A DNA stretch of 64,000 nucleotides from Bacteroidia bacterium (GTDB lineage Bacteria; Bacteroidota; Bacteroidia; Chitinophagales; UBA2359), in contig JAUHXA010000001.1 of the NCBI GenBank assembly GCA_030427245.1, forward strand, positions 27,899 to 91,898. The letters are read 5' to 3'. The notes under the pieces were generated by a model. The model had not been told where the DNA came from. It ran no database searches and worked only from the letters and a program-made list of their open reading frames with translations. This document shows positions 1 through 8,733 of this stretch, piece by piece. How positions within the stretch are numbered: position 1 is the first letter of the stretch; each line of letters opens with the position of its first letter. Both the position numbers and the translations under genes were made by a program.

Positions 1-78
1 AGAGGCAGCTATCGGGGAATTGGGTGGTGACTAGGAGTGAAATATCCAATGTTTATAATGATAACATTGTACCGATTC

Positions 79-1161
79 TTATTGCAATTCTACTTCCATC
101 CAAACAGGCTGATGGTCACTGTATTGAAAATCCAAGTTGATTCCTCGAACGCTTTTGACACCCACATTAGGCGACACTAGGAAGTAATCTATAACAGTGG
201 TAAAGGTGCTATCAGGAGAATAGGTCTCCAATAATGCACGATTGGTAGGAACAGTGCTGTCATAAACCCATTTCCAACCTGCTTCGGGATAGTTTTTTGG
301 CGACTTCATACTTTCATTCGGTATTGTACCTTTTTTTACGAAATGATAAGGGTCAAAATCAGGAGGGATTTGGTTCCAATCTGCACCCACAATCACATAA
401 TTTCCTTTTTGATATTCTGCCACCAATATGTCTTCAAGATATTTCATTTGAGTCTTCTTTAATTTTCCTCCTTTGTCATAAGCCGAGTTGTGACTATTAA
501 TGACCACCAGTTGTTGAGTTTTGCCTTTGATAGAAAACCGTTGGAATAAGAAGCACCTATCCAACATATAGAGAGAGACAGGCCATTCGTAATTACCTGG
601 AAATTGAAATCGAATATTTTCAAGTGCTTCAAAACGACTATAAGTCGCAATACCACTATGTATGCCTCCGAGTGGCTCAGTAAAGGGTATCGGAATGAAA
701 TCTACCAAAAAATTGGTGGCAAACGTATAATGATAACTTGGCAAAACTGCTTCGATTTTTTCCAATTGATTAGTATAATAACTTCTTTGGGCACTGCTGT
801 CTACTTCCTGCAATAAGATAAAATCTGCACTGTACTGCTGCAATGATTGGGTAATCCCTGCCATGTTTTTTTGTACCCATTGATTTTGGGGATGTACCAT
901 TTTGCCTCCATCATAAAAAAAATCAGATTCACTTCCCAATCCTCCATAACCAATGTTCCATATCAAAAAAGAGATATTGGAAGAAGTCAGTTCAGGTGTT
1001 TTTAGAACAGTAGAGGCAGATTTGTTCTGTGACAACAATATCTTAACATCAGGTTGATAGTCTGTTATACTTGCATGAATAATGAGCCCTCCCAATATAA
1101 GCGCTATTGTTCCAAGCAATAGTAGGAATAATTTTAATAGAAATAGGAATACCCGAAACAT
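79..1161 (-). CDS. Endonuclease/exonuclease/phosphatase family protein, membrane-anchored
   Basis: A 360-residue protein with one hydrophobic N-terminal segment (about residues 3-30), so the catalytic part is probably outside the cytoplasmic membrane. The EEP fold is seen from its motifs in order: WNIG (N69), LQEVD (E119), NSHN (about 222-225), GADWN (D261, N263) and a terminal SDHQPV. These residues bind the divalent metal and the phosphodiester in DNase I-like phosphodiesterases. The substrate cannot be told from sequence: DNA, RNA, sphingolipid or inositol phosphate are all possible. It stands alone and reads away from the CsbD gene. A short inverted repeat (47-69) lies past its stop. Confidence 0.85.
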   Translation of the reverse strand: MFRVFLFLLKLFLLLLGTIALILGGLIIHASITDYQPDVKILLSQNKSASTVLKTPELTSSNISFLIWNIGYGGLGSESDFFYDGGKMVHPQNQWVQKNMAGITQSLQQYSADFILLQEVDSSAQRSYYTNQLEKIEAVLPSYHYTFATNFLVDFIPIPFTEPLGGIHSGIATYSRFEALENIRFQFPGNYEWPVSLYMLDRCFLFQRFSIKGKTQQLVVINSHNSAYDKGGKLKKTQMKYLEDILVAEYQKGNYVIVGADWNQIPPDFDPYHFVKKGTIPNESMKSPKNYPEAGWKWVYDSTVPTNRALLETYSPDSTFTTVIDYFLVSPNVGVKSVRGINLDFQYSDHQPVWMEVELQ

Positions 1162-1467
1162 CTACGTACATTTTTTGTCAGGAAAATTTTCAAACAATTT
1201 ACTCAATATTTTTCAACTCAAGTGAACATTCTTATTATTTCCTCGTTTTAATACCAAATACATTACATACTGGCAAATATAAACGGCATACACAAAATAA
1301 CATAAGCTGTTTCTATAAGAATGGACTCGTGTCTTTTTAATGAGTCACAAAATCATATTTATGTGCATACATTAACATCAAATATGATTAATGCCTGTTA
1401 ATGCAACAAACACGGAATCTACATAAATTTTTATTATAAATACTTATTAACTTAAAAAAAATAAATC
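1162..1467. other. Intergenic region with short inverted repeats
   Basis: A/T-rich spacer between divergent genes. It contains a 10-bp inverted repeat (1351-1360 with 1380-1389, AATCATATTT/AAATATGATT) and just upstream a GACTC...GAGTC pair. These may be operator or leader structures for the CsbD gene. No ORF is convincing here. Confidence 0.4.
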
Positions 1468-1662
1468 ATGAGTGCTTTTTCTGATAAATTAAAAGGTAAC
1501 TGGAACGAAGTCAAAGGTAAGTTGAAGCAAGAATACGCAGAATTGACTGACAATGACTTGATGTATAAAGAAGGGAAAGAGGATGAATTATTAGGCAACA
1601 TCCAACAAAAAATAGGAAAAACCAAACAAGAAGTCAAAGACTTTATAGACAGTTGCTGTTAA
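1468..1662 (+). CDS. CsbD family stress-response protein
   Basis: A 64-residue hydrophilic protein. The pattern [18 protein letters not shown] followed by a second half with [19 protein letters not shown] is the CsbD signature of two related helical halves. CsbD proteins in Bacillus and others belong to the general stress response, but their molecular job is unknown. The ATG follows an A-rich stretch typical of Bacteroidota leaders. The gene is followed by a small DUF1328 membrane peptide, an association common for stress-induced genes, and both end before a strong terminator. The C-terminal pair of cysteines is unusual. Confidence 0.88.
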   Translation: MSAFSDKLKGNWNEVKGKLKQEYAELTDNDLMYKEGKEDELLGNIQQKIGKTKQEVKDFIDSCC

Positions 1663-1732
1663 ATCTCCTTCTTATAACAATACCATTTAACCTCGATTAC
1701 AACTCTTTTTTTTAACTCTAAATATTATCATT

Positions 1733-1897
1733 ATGTTACGTTTTGCAATTTCATTTTTTATTATAGCATTGATAGCAGCAGCTCTCGGATTTGGCGGTAT
1801 TGCAGGTGCTGCCGCAGGAATCGCTAAGATAGTTTTCTATATCTTCCTTATACTGTTTGCATTTTCATTGATTAGTAGTTTACTTAGCAAAGCTTAG
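1733..1897 (+). CDS. DUF1328 family small membrane protein
   Basis: A 54-residue ORF starting [20 protein letters not shown]. It is almost wholly hydrophobic: two membrane segments (about 3-20 and 32-49) are separated by a small-residue loop, [12 protein letters not shown]. This matches the DUF1328/YtjA family of tiny inner-membrane proteins of unknown function, often next to CsbD-like stress genes. It lies 70 bases after the CsbD stop and before the terminator at 1959-2004, so the two genes are probably co-transcribed. Confidence 0.85.
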   Translation: MLRFAISFFIIALIAAALGFGGIAGAAAGIAKIVFYIFLILFAFSLISSLLSKA

Positions 1898-1958
1898 ATT
1901 AAATCAAACTCCAAACCAAATAAAAGAAAGCAGTCAAATTAAAAAAGACTGTTAAATG

Positions 1959-2004
1959 GCAAGGTGAAAATTTCTCAGGAAATTTTACACCTTGCTTTTT
2001 TTTT
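1959..2004 (+). terminator. Rho-independent terminator after CsbD/DUF1328
   Basis: GCAAGGTGAAAATTTC pairs with GAAATTTT-A-CACCTTGC (one bulged A) around a TCAG loop, followed by nine T. It is a strong intrinsic terminator on the plus strand. Confidence 0.9.
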
Positions 2005-2119
2005 CTTCAAGTGCGATGCAAAACCTCTATTGTCTGAAGTTAAAGAGCCTTTTTGTATCTTGGCAGACGAAGGATTATCGTCCGATTTATTTTGAACACT
2101 AAGTGTACTGGCAATCAAT

Positions 2120-3457
2120 ATGAACATTACAACTTTTGATGAACTCAAACACATTCCTGGCGAAAAGGGGCTGCCCTTCTTTGGGCATTTTTTTCAATTC
2201 GTCTCCAACGCATCTAAATACTACAAAACAAACCAAGAAAAATACGGTGACGTGTTCAAATCACACACGCTTTTTGGAGCAAGTGTAATATTATGTGGTC
2301 CAACTGCCAACAAGTTTTTGTTGGTGGAAAAAGGGAAATTCACTTCCAATCAGGAAGCATGGGAGCAGGTATTGTCGGATTTGTTTCCCAATGGATTGAT
2401 GCTTATGGATGGCGAACGGCATCGCTATCACCGAAGCATTATGCAGGAAGCCTTCAAAAAACACCCAATGCAGGGCTATTTAGAAATTATGCCCGAAATC
2501 ATTGCAGCTGGTTTGGAGGAATTGAAGGGTAAGAAGAAGGTATTGTTTTTTCCATTTCTAAAAAAAATGACCTTAAGGTTGGCGGCAAGGGTGTTTTTCG
2601 GTTTGGAGTTGAATAAAGACTTGAAGGGAATCAACAAAGCAATCACTGATATTGTCAGGGCATCTGCAGCTATTCCCATCAATCTACCTTTTACCAAATA
2701 CCGAAAGGGACTCGCTGGAAGAGCTTTTTTAGTGGATTACTTCAAAACCATCTTACCTCAAAAACGGAGCAATCCTGGCAAGGATTTGTTTAGTAGATTG
2801 TGCGAAGCCAAAAATGAAGAAGGCCATCAATTTACGGACCAGGAAATCATTGATCACCTCATATTTGTATTGATGGCGGCACACGATACAACGGCCATCA
2901 CACTGACTTTTATGAGTTATTTCTTGGCAAAACATCCCGAATGGCAAGACAAGGTTCGAGAAGAAGCCCAACTAATTAGCCTCTTTGAAGAATTGACCGT
3001 CAAAGATTTGCGGAAATTGGAGCAGACAGGATTTGTAATGAAAGAAACTCTTAGGGTTCATCCACCTCTCATTACTGTGACCCGAAAGTTAGAAGAAAAC
3101 TTGGAAGTAAATGGATTTAACATTCCTAAAAATACTTTTGTAAATGCCGTTTTTCAAATTACTCACCATGATGAAAGAACTTGGACACAGCCCGAAAAAT
3201 TCGACCCAAACCGATTTAATTCCAAACGCAAAGAACACTTGAGATGTCCCTTTGCTTATGCTCCTTTTGGAGCGGGGAAACATCATTGTATCGGTTTTGC
3301 TTTTGCAGAAATGCAAATCAAATTGGTAATAACTGAACTCTTGAAGCATTATCGAATCAGTGTACCCGAAGGATATGAATGTGCGGTGAGAGATGTACCT
3401 TTGAAGCAGCCAAAAGACAACTTGCCGATGTATATTTCTCCAATAGGAAGCTATTGA
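2120..3457 (+). CDS. Cytochrome P450
   Basis: A 445-residue soluble P450 without an N-terminal membrane anchor. The I-helix oxygen-activation motif AAHDTT is at about 253-258, the ExxR pair of the K helix is E309/R312 (ETLR), and the haem loop FGAGKHHCIG (383-392) carries the axial thiolate Cys390. The opening HIPGEKGLPFFGH is the proline-rich hinge region. It is a monooxygenase needing ferredoxin or flavodoxin partners; none is encoded next to it. The style recalls CYP120/CYP26-like enzymes, which act on retinoids or carotenoid products, but that is inference. The stop overlaps the convergent pirin gene by 7 bases. Confidence 0.95.
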   Translation: MNITTFDELKHIPGEKGLPFFGHFFQFVSNASKYYKTNQEKYGDVFKSHTLFGASVILCGPTANKFLLVEKGKFTSNQEAWEQVLSDLFPNGLMLMDGERHRYHRSIMQEAFKKHPMQGYLEIMPEIIAAGLEELKGKKKVLFFPFLKKMTLRLAARVFFGLELNKDLKGINKAITDIVRASAAIPINLPFTKYRKGLAGRAFLVDYFKTILPQKRSNPGKDLFSRLCEAKNEEGHQFTDQEIIDHLIFVLMAAHDTTAITLTFMSYFLAKHPEWQDKVREEAQLISLFEELTVKDLRKLEQTGFVMKETLRVHPPLITVTRKLEENLEVNGFNIPKNTFVNAVFQITHHDERTWTQPEKFDPNRFNSKRKEHLRCPFAYAPFGAGKHHCIGFAFAEMQIKLVITELLKHYRISVPEGYECAVRDVPLKQPKDNLPMYISPIGSY

Positions 3458-4413
3458 TTCACCAAATCAGGATTTCCCATGAGTCCCATTTGGTAGTTGT
3501 ACATACATTGGCGAATCTGTTGTTCGGTATTCATCACAAATGGACCATAAGAATAAACCACTTCATCTAAAGGCTCACCACCCAAAACCATAAATTCTGC
3601 ACCTTCTTTCGTGAAAAGATTAAGGTAACTTTCACCTCTTTCGTACAATGCGACCTGATTTTCCTTCAATGCTTTCGCTCCCTCCAATTCTAATTCGCCT
3701 TTGACCAGATAGATGAAAGCGTTGTCGGTTGGGTGGGTCGGAATATCCAATCGTGCATTGGCGTTCATTTTGACGTGGTAGTAAAAAGCAGGAGATAGAG
3801 TTTCTATTTGGGATTTTTCACCAAATAATTCACCCAAAACTACCTGTATTTTGTAGTCTTTGTTTTCGAGCAAACCCATATCGCCTAAGTTATTGACCGT
3901 AGTAGTTGGATCCATGAATTTGTACTTAGAAGGTGTATTGAGCCAAACTTGAAACCCATGTACTAAGCCCCCTTTCTCAACTACTTCTTTGCCCGATTCT
4001 TCCATGTGTATGGCTCCTCGACCAGAATTGAACATCATAAAATCTCCTTTCCCAATCTGAAAATCAAAGTTGAGACTGTCCTTATGGTGTCCACTTCCTT
4101 CTAAGAAATAAGTCGTTGGGGACACACCTGCATGAGGATGTGCATCTACTCGCAAGGCATCTGCTCCTGGATTGATGGCTACTGGTCCAAATTCATCAAA
4201 CAAAACATAAGGTGAAACATAATCGGTGTGATTACCTGCAAAAGCTCGCATCACGGGCAATGTACCAACATTGACCCGTTGAGAACCCAATATACGGTGT
4301 ACTTTTCGCTTTGACTTGACATCGTACATGCCCGAACCTACAACCAATGACCCGCCTACGGCTGTCAAACCTACTATTGCAGAGCCTTTCTTGATGAATT
4401 TACGTCTTTCCAT
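3451..4413 (-). CDS. Pirin family protein with Tat-like leader
   Basis: A 320-residue bicupin. After the N-terminal region come the pirin landmarks SPYVLFDEFGPV (about 67-78) and the metal-ligand cluster HPHAG (92-96), followed by H136 and E138 in the GAIHMEESG strand. Pirins bind a metal, and some act as quercetin dioxygenases. Unusually, the first 28 residues form a twin-arginine leader: RRKFIKKGSA, then a hydrophobic stretch rich in G, V and L. This suggests export of the folded metalloprotein. Most pirins are cytoplasmic. The gene converges on the P450 with overlapping stops and lies downstream of the restriction gene, about 90 bases away. Confidence 0.88.
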   Translation of the reverse strand: MERRKFIKKGSAIVGLTAVGGSLVVGSGMYDVKSKRKVHRILGSQRVNVGTLPVMRAFAGNHTDYVSPYVLFDEFGPVAINPGADALRVDAHPHAGVSPTTYFLEGSGHHKDSLNFDFQIGKGDFMMFNSGRGAIHMEESGKEVVEKGGLVHGFQVWLNTPSKYKFMDPTTTVNNLGDMGLLENKDYKIQVVLGELFGEKSQIETLSPAFYYHVKMNANARLDIPTHPTDNAFIYLVKGELELEGAKALKENQVALYERGESYLNLFTKEGAEFMVLGGEPLDEVVYSYGPFVMNTEQQIRQCMYNYQMGLMGNPDLVNQ

Positions 4414-4503
4414 TTTTGATTGGATTTATTGTTTGTTGAGCGATAGCGAAATCCCAATTTTTTATCGGGGGTCTTTGGTTAACAGTGAGGAGTGGATTTG
4501 GTT

Positions 4504-7500
4504 TTAGTGAGTATATTTCACAAAAATGGTCAGTATTCCCTTTACCAAAAACTTACATTCTCTGGCTTGGTCAATTGAAATATCGTAAACATGAGCAGAC
4601 TTATTTCTAAATCGTTTAAGAAGTTCGGTTACATCTTTCAAGAAACTATTTTGACACAGTTTTCTATCAGCATTTTCAACTATAAATTCACAGAACTCTT
4701 GTATCAACAAACTTTGTTCCTCCATTTTAGGATTTCCTGCCATTTTAAGAACAGCATGCATGTTTCCAAGAGTATAATTGGTTCGATTTCGTAGAATCAT
4801 TTTTGCAAAAAGACCAGTATCTGCATCTTCTAAATCATCAGGGAAGGCAGTAGCTATATTGGGATATTCAGTTCTAGCCCAATTTGTAAAAGGAATAAAA
4901 ATTTTCAATAAAAATTCGCTTTCCACTGCCCGAGACAACTGCAATACGACAGGTGAAAAGTCGGTTTGTCTTTGCTTGATCAAACTATCCAATAAAAATT
5001 CTGCCGATATAAGGTAGCTCAGACTTTGGCGGTTGAGCCATTTTGCAGGGCTGAACCAACCTCGAACACGAGCATTGTAAATTTTTGTATCTGTTGGTGT
5101 TAATCCATCCAATTTATTGTAAATCAGTTCTTGGAATTGGTCTATATCTACAAAATCTTCTTCCGATGTGTTGGCAGCTTCTTTTATTGTATTAAAAATA
5201 TCTTCAATATTACTTTCTAATAAATACTTGATGACCTTTTCAATCATCTTATCCACCGATTTTTCCTTCTGCAATTCTTCAACTGATAAGTCAAAATATT
5301 TAGCAACCGCTTCACTTTGTGCCAATAGTGTTTCCTGTGTTGGATTTTCCTCCTGTGGTGTAAAGGCTTCTGTAGGAAACTCTTTGTACTTCTCCAATAC
5401 ATCGTATAGTTCCGAAGAATTGAAAACAACTGCCCAATGCCAATTTCCAAAACGCTTAGTGCCATTAACCGCTTTTACCCAAATATCCAAAAAACTCCTT
5501 TTTACTCGATTTTCGTCACTGTCTTGCCCTTTGACTTCCAACACCAGTTTGTCTCCATTGGTGAGTTCGACAATGTAATCGGGTAGATAATTCTTGACAA
5601 TTCCTTTGTAATTGTATTTGATGACAAAACCCAAATGATCGTTTTTGATAAAGGCTTTTACCAATTCATGTTTGTCCAGAATATTGGCATTATTGGCTTC
5701 CCAAGTACTGTCAAAAACAGTGTAATTCACATGAGATCTGTTGTGCCAAGTATTGGGTTTTGAGCTGTACCAAGTGGGAATATCGACAGTAGAACGGAGG
5801 GGTTGTTCTGAATCGAAAATGGGAGATAATTCGGCAATGTTTTGTTTTTTGATGGCAACTTGAAAATGCTGGATAATTCTTGAAATATTCAAGGTCAATA
5901 AGATATTCCTACGAATCTTATCTTTGGCGAATAAATTGGAGGTAATGTGAATCTTGTCAGAGGCTAAAAATTCTTCGGTCAATTTGAAAATTTGTGCCAA
6001 AAAATCAAATTGGTTGCCTTGCCAGTTGTTCTTTTCTACTTCAAATAAGGTCGCAGCAACTTTAAAAATGACCGATTGCAAACGATACTGTTCTGCAAAA
6101 TTCTTGAGGTCTATTTCGGTCATAGCAATAGGCGTATGTTCGCCTTGTATGACTCCTGTTAAATCAGCTTTTGTAATGGTATCTTCAGGATTGATGGTAA
6201 TGGATTGAAGTTGATTGTAGTCTATTTCCAATTTGGATTGATAGACGGTATCTACTCTGAGGATATTTGGAAAAGTAATCAAATAATCACTCTTCATCTC
6301 CACAGGTTCTATTTGGTATTTGAGTTTGGGCGGTCGAGGACTCGTTCCTCCTCCTTCGTGTGGAATAAAAGAAAAAGGAACACCAAAAATATTGACATAT
6401 TCAGGTGCCAACATTTTATCCTCATCAAATTCATAGCTCACTCGACGCAAGCCTCTACCGACCACTTGCTCACACAATAGTTGGCTTGAAAATGCCCGCA
6501 AACCCATGATATGAGTGACATTTTTCGCATCCCAACCTTCAGAAAGCATGGCTACAGAAATCACATTTTGAATCTGCTCTCCAGGCTTTCCAATCTTTCC
6601 CACACTATCTACTTTGTTCCGAAGTTCTTCGGCTTGTTTTTTCAAAGAGCCTGATAGATTGCTGTCCTCGTTTTCGACCTTCCCCAAAATGCGACTGTCT
6701 ATTTGAAGGGTTTTATCTGCCTCGCATAATTCTTTGACTTCACACAGCGCAGCATCGAAATAATACTTGATTCTGTCGGATGTCTCGGTTTTGTTGGCAA
6801 CGGTAATCATCACAGGCGGTATCTTCATGCCCTGTTTTTGCCACTCTCTTTTGGTTTGTAGCCAGTCTGCCCCCAACAGATTGTAGGCATTTTTGAGCAA
6901 ATCAGGGAGTGGAGTAGCAGCAGAAATTCTGCTTTGATTCAAATCTGCCTTTACCTCCTTATCTTCATAAAGATGATACAGTTTAGATTTGTAGTCGGAG
7001 GTTAGTTTGCCATCATCTCGAATAACCACACGAGGAGTTTTGACCAATCCAGATTCAATCGCATCGTTCAAACCAAAATCACTGATAATCCACTTAAACA
7101 AACCTTGTTCGCTCGATTTTTTGCCAGAAGGGGCAAAGGGAGTAGCCGATAAATCGTGACATCTCAATATTCCCACTTCTTTGTGCAATTTATCCAAACC
7201 TCCTATCCAAATAGTATTGTCTATTTCTGCGGCTGTTTTTCCCTTTTGCTTACTTTCAGAAGGTGTTCGCCAAGCATGGTGTGCTTCATCGTTCAGCACC
7301 AGTATGTTTTTGGCATCTGCCATATCGCCCAATACCTCTTTTGCATACGCCTTGTCACTGATTTCCATCTGGCTTCGCTTATCTACCGAACGCAGGTAGC
7401 CTTTTTCGACTCGTTTATCTAATTTCTCTTGGGTATCCCAAGCAAGCTTGTGCCAGTTGATAATCAGCACTTTGCCTTGTCGGAGTTTGTCCATTTGCGT

Positions 7501-8124
7501 ATTGGGAACAATGTTGAACTCTTTGAAGTAGTTGTTTTCATCTTCGGGCTGCAAAACTGCCAAGCGATTTTTGACGGTCAACCCAGGAGCAACTACCAAA
7601 ATATTTTTTGAAAACCGCTTGTCTTTTGGATAAGCGGATTGATTTAGAATGTTCCAAGCGATAACCATGGACATAATAATGGTTTTTCCCGAGCCTGTTG
7701 CCATTTTGCTACACCAACGGGTGAAATCACCTCCGTCTGATTCTATTTCAATCCCTGTTTTGTAATCATCAGGTGCTTCTGCCATGAAAATAATGGTTTC
7801 TATCGCTTCCAATTGACAGAAAAAGAAGGGATATTGACGCTGTGTATCATCGTACCAAAATTCTAATAAGCCTCTTGAAACAGGAGTCAATCCTCTTCTC
7901 CCTTCTTCTTGCCACCTTTTGACATGTTCCCTTATTTTATTGACCATTTTTAATTCCTTGAACAGTCCCGTCTGTATGCTGCTTTTACTTTTGGTAGCTA
8001 CTGTATAGCCCGCAGGTCGCCTTCCTTCTCTTTTGTAAAATTCTTGATTGATGGGGTTTCTATCCCAATGTAAATGAGGCTCTTTGTAAGGAGAGCAAAG
8101 GATTAATTTGTCAATCGTTTTCAT
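4504..8124 (-). CDS. Type III restriction-like helicase-nuclease (Res) with C-terminal HEPN-like domain
   Basis: A 1206-residue protein. An SF2 helicase core is seen: MATGSGKT (Walker A, 141-148), DEAH (279-282), SATPF (326-330) and QVVGRGLRR (motif VI, 553-561). A PD-(D/E)xK nuclease follows: LPDY (D849) and LEVK (E863, K865). These are the parts of type III Res subunits, which translocate or signal along DNA and cut when paired with Mod. The last roughly 170 residues are extra: SRAVESEF near 1064-1071 and RNKSAH (1173-1178) fit a HEPN domain with its R-x4-H motif. The start lies 3 bases after the DUF4276 gene, so the two are translationally close. It is the last gene of a four-gene minus-strand cassette. 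Confidence 0.9.
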   Translation of the reverse strand: MKTIDKLILCSPYKEPHLHWDRNPINQEFYKREGRRPAGYTVATKSKSSIQTGLFKELKMVNKIREHVKRWQEEGRRGLTPVSRGLLEFWYDDTQRQYPFFFCQLEAIETIIFMAEAPDDYKTGIEIESDGGDFTRWCSKMATGSGKTIIMSMVIAWNILNQSAYPKDKRFSKNILVVAPGLTVKNRLAVLQPEDENNYFKEFNIVPNTQMDKLRQGKVLIINWHKLAWDTQEKLDKRVEKGYLRSVDKRSQMEISDKAYAKEVLGDMADAKNILVLNDEAHHAWRTPSESKQKGKTAAEIDNTIWIGGLDKLHKEVGILRCHDLSATPFAPSGKKSSEQGLFKWIISDFGLNDAIESGLVKTPRVVIRDDGKLTSDYKSKLYHLYEDKEVKADLNQSRISAATPLPDLLKNAYNLLGADWLQTKREWQKQGMKIPPVMITVANKTETSDRIKYYFDAALCEVKELCEADKTLQIDSRILGKVENEDSNLSGSLKKQAEELRNKVDSVGKIGKPGEQIQNVISVAMLSEGWDAKNVTHIMGLRAFSSQLLCEQVVGRGLRRVSYEFDEDKMLAPEYVNIFGVPFSFIPHEGGGTSPRPPKLKYQIEPVEMKSDYLITFPNILRVDTVYQSKLEIDYNQLQSITINPEDTITKADLTGVIQGEHTPIAMTEIDLKNFAEQYRLQSVIFKVAATLFEVEKNNWQGNQFDFLAQIFKLTEEFLASDKIHITSNLFAKDKIRRNILLTLNISRIIQHFQVAIKKQNIAELSPIFDSEQPLRSTVDIPTWYSSKPNTWHNRSHVNYTVFDSTWEANNANILDKHELVKAFIKNDHLGFVIKYNYKGIVKNYLPDYIVELTNGDKLVLEVKGQDSDENRVKRSFLDIWVKAVNGTKRFGNWHWAVVFNSSELYDVLEKYKEFPTEAFTPQEENPTQETLLAQSEAVAKYFDLSVEELQKEKSVDKMIEKVIKYLLESNIEDIFNTIKEAANTSEEDFVDIDQFQELIYNKLDGLTPTDTKIYNARVRGWFSPAKWLNRQSLSYLISAEFLLDSLIKQRQTDFSPVVLQLSRAVESEFLLKIFIPFTNWARTEYPNIATAFPDDLEDADTGLFAKMILRNRTNYTLGNMHAVLKMAGNPKMEEQSLLIQEFCEFIVENADRKLCQNSFLKDVTELLKRFRNKSAHVYDISIDQARECKFLVKGILTIFVKYTH

Positions 8125-8127
8125 GAA

Positions 8128-8718
8128 TTAAGTTGTTGTTTGTTCGGTCAAAAATCTTTGAAGTCCAGAAATCAAGTGATTAAAACTGTCAGAATTATTG
8201 GCTTCAATTTCCATATAATTGGGAATGGTTCTAGAGGCGATTCCTTTGGAAAAGTCTTTTACAAGTTTTTCCATTTCTGCTGCTCCAAATACATTGTCGG
8301 GATTTCTGTATTTGGCTTTGTTTTCATGCCTTATTGCCTTGAAGTTTGGATAGGCTTTTTCAATAGCTTGCATATCGCCTAAATACCAATTTTCCAATTC
8401 TTTACAAGCGATTCGGATTAAATAGGGTAATTCCGTATTATTATCTTCCACCAACTTTCTTAGAGACTCCTTCAATTTTATACAATCGTTGCTGTCTTGG
8501 TCTTGGATGATAATCAATTTTACAGGTTGTGGAAAATATTGATATGCTCTTGCTTTCTTGGGAATGGATTTTTTCAAATCTGATTTACCTTGATGTGGTC
8601 GGATAAAACAATTGATTTCTAACTCGTAACCTTCGGGCAAGATTTGAGGAAGAATCACTTCCAATAGATTTTTCATGGAAGCCTCTTCAACCAAAATTTC
8701 TATCATTTCTTCTTTCAT
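8128..8718 (-). CDS. DUF4276 family TOPRIM-like protein
   Basis: A 196-residue protein of the DUF4276 type. The N-terminal strand ends in an acidic pair (IEILVEEAS, E11/E12) and a second hydrophobic strand ends in IIIQDQDSND (D73, D75). The E...DxD layout is that of TOPRIM nuclease or primase folds. The later ELENWYLGD segment is also usual in the family. It sits 15 bases after the AAA ATPase and 3 bases before the Res-like gene, so it is surely in one operon with both. An ABC-type ATPase next to a TOPRIM partner is the layout of PARIS (AriA/AriB), and the fused version is OLD/Gabija GajA. Its activity here is inferred. Confidence 0.85.
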   Translation of the reverse strand: MKEEMIEILVEEASMKNLLEVILPQILPEGYELEINCFIRPHQGKSDLKKSIPKKARAYQYFPQPVKLIIIQDQDSNDCIKLKESLRKLVEDNNTELPYLIRIACKELENWYLGDMQAIEKAYPNFKAIRHENKAKYRNPDNVFGAAEMEKLVKDFSKGIASRTIPNYMEIEANNSDSFNHLISGLQRFLTEQTTT

Positions 8719-8733
8719 GCTTAATTTTTTTTG

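Noticed and set aside
4440..4480. CCCAAT-TTTTT-ATCGGG hairpin after the Res-like gene
   Set aside because: The stem has a mismatch and no T-run follows on either strand, so it was not called as a terminator.
5168..5578. A 136-residue plus-strand frame inside the Res-like gene
   Set aside because: Serine/leucine-rich antisense frame; the minus-strand protein has clear nuclease motifs there.
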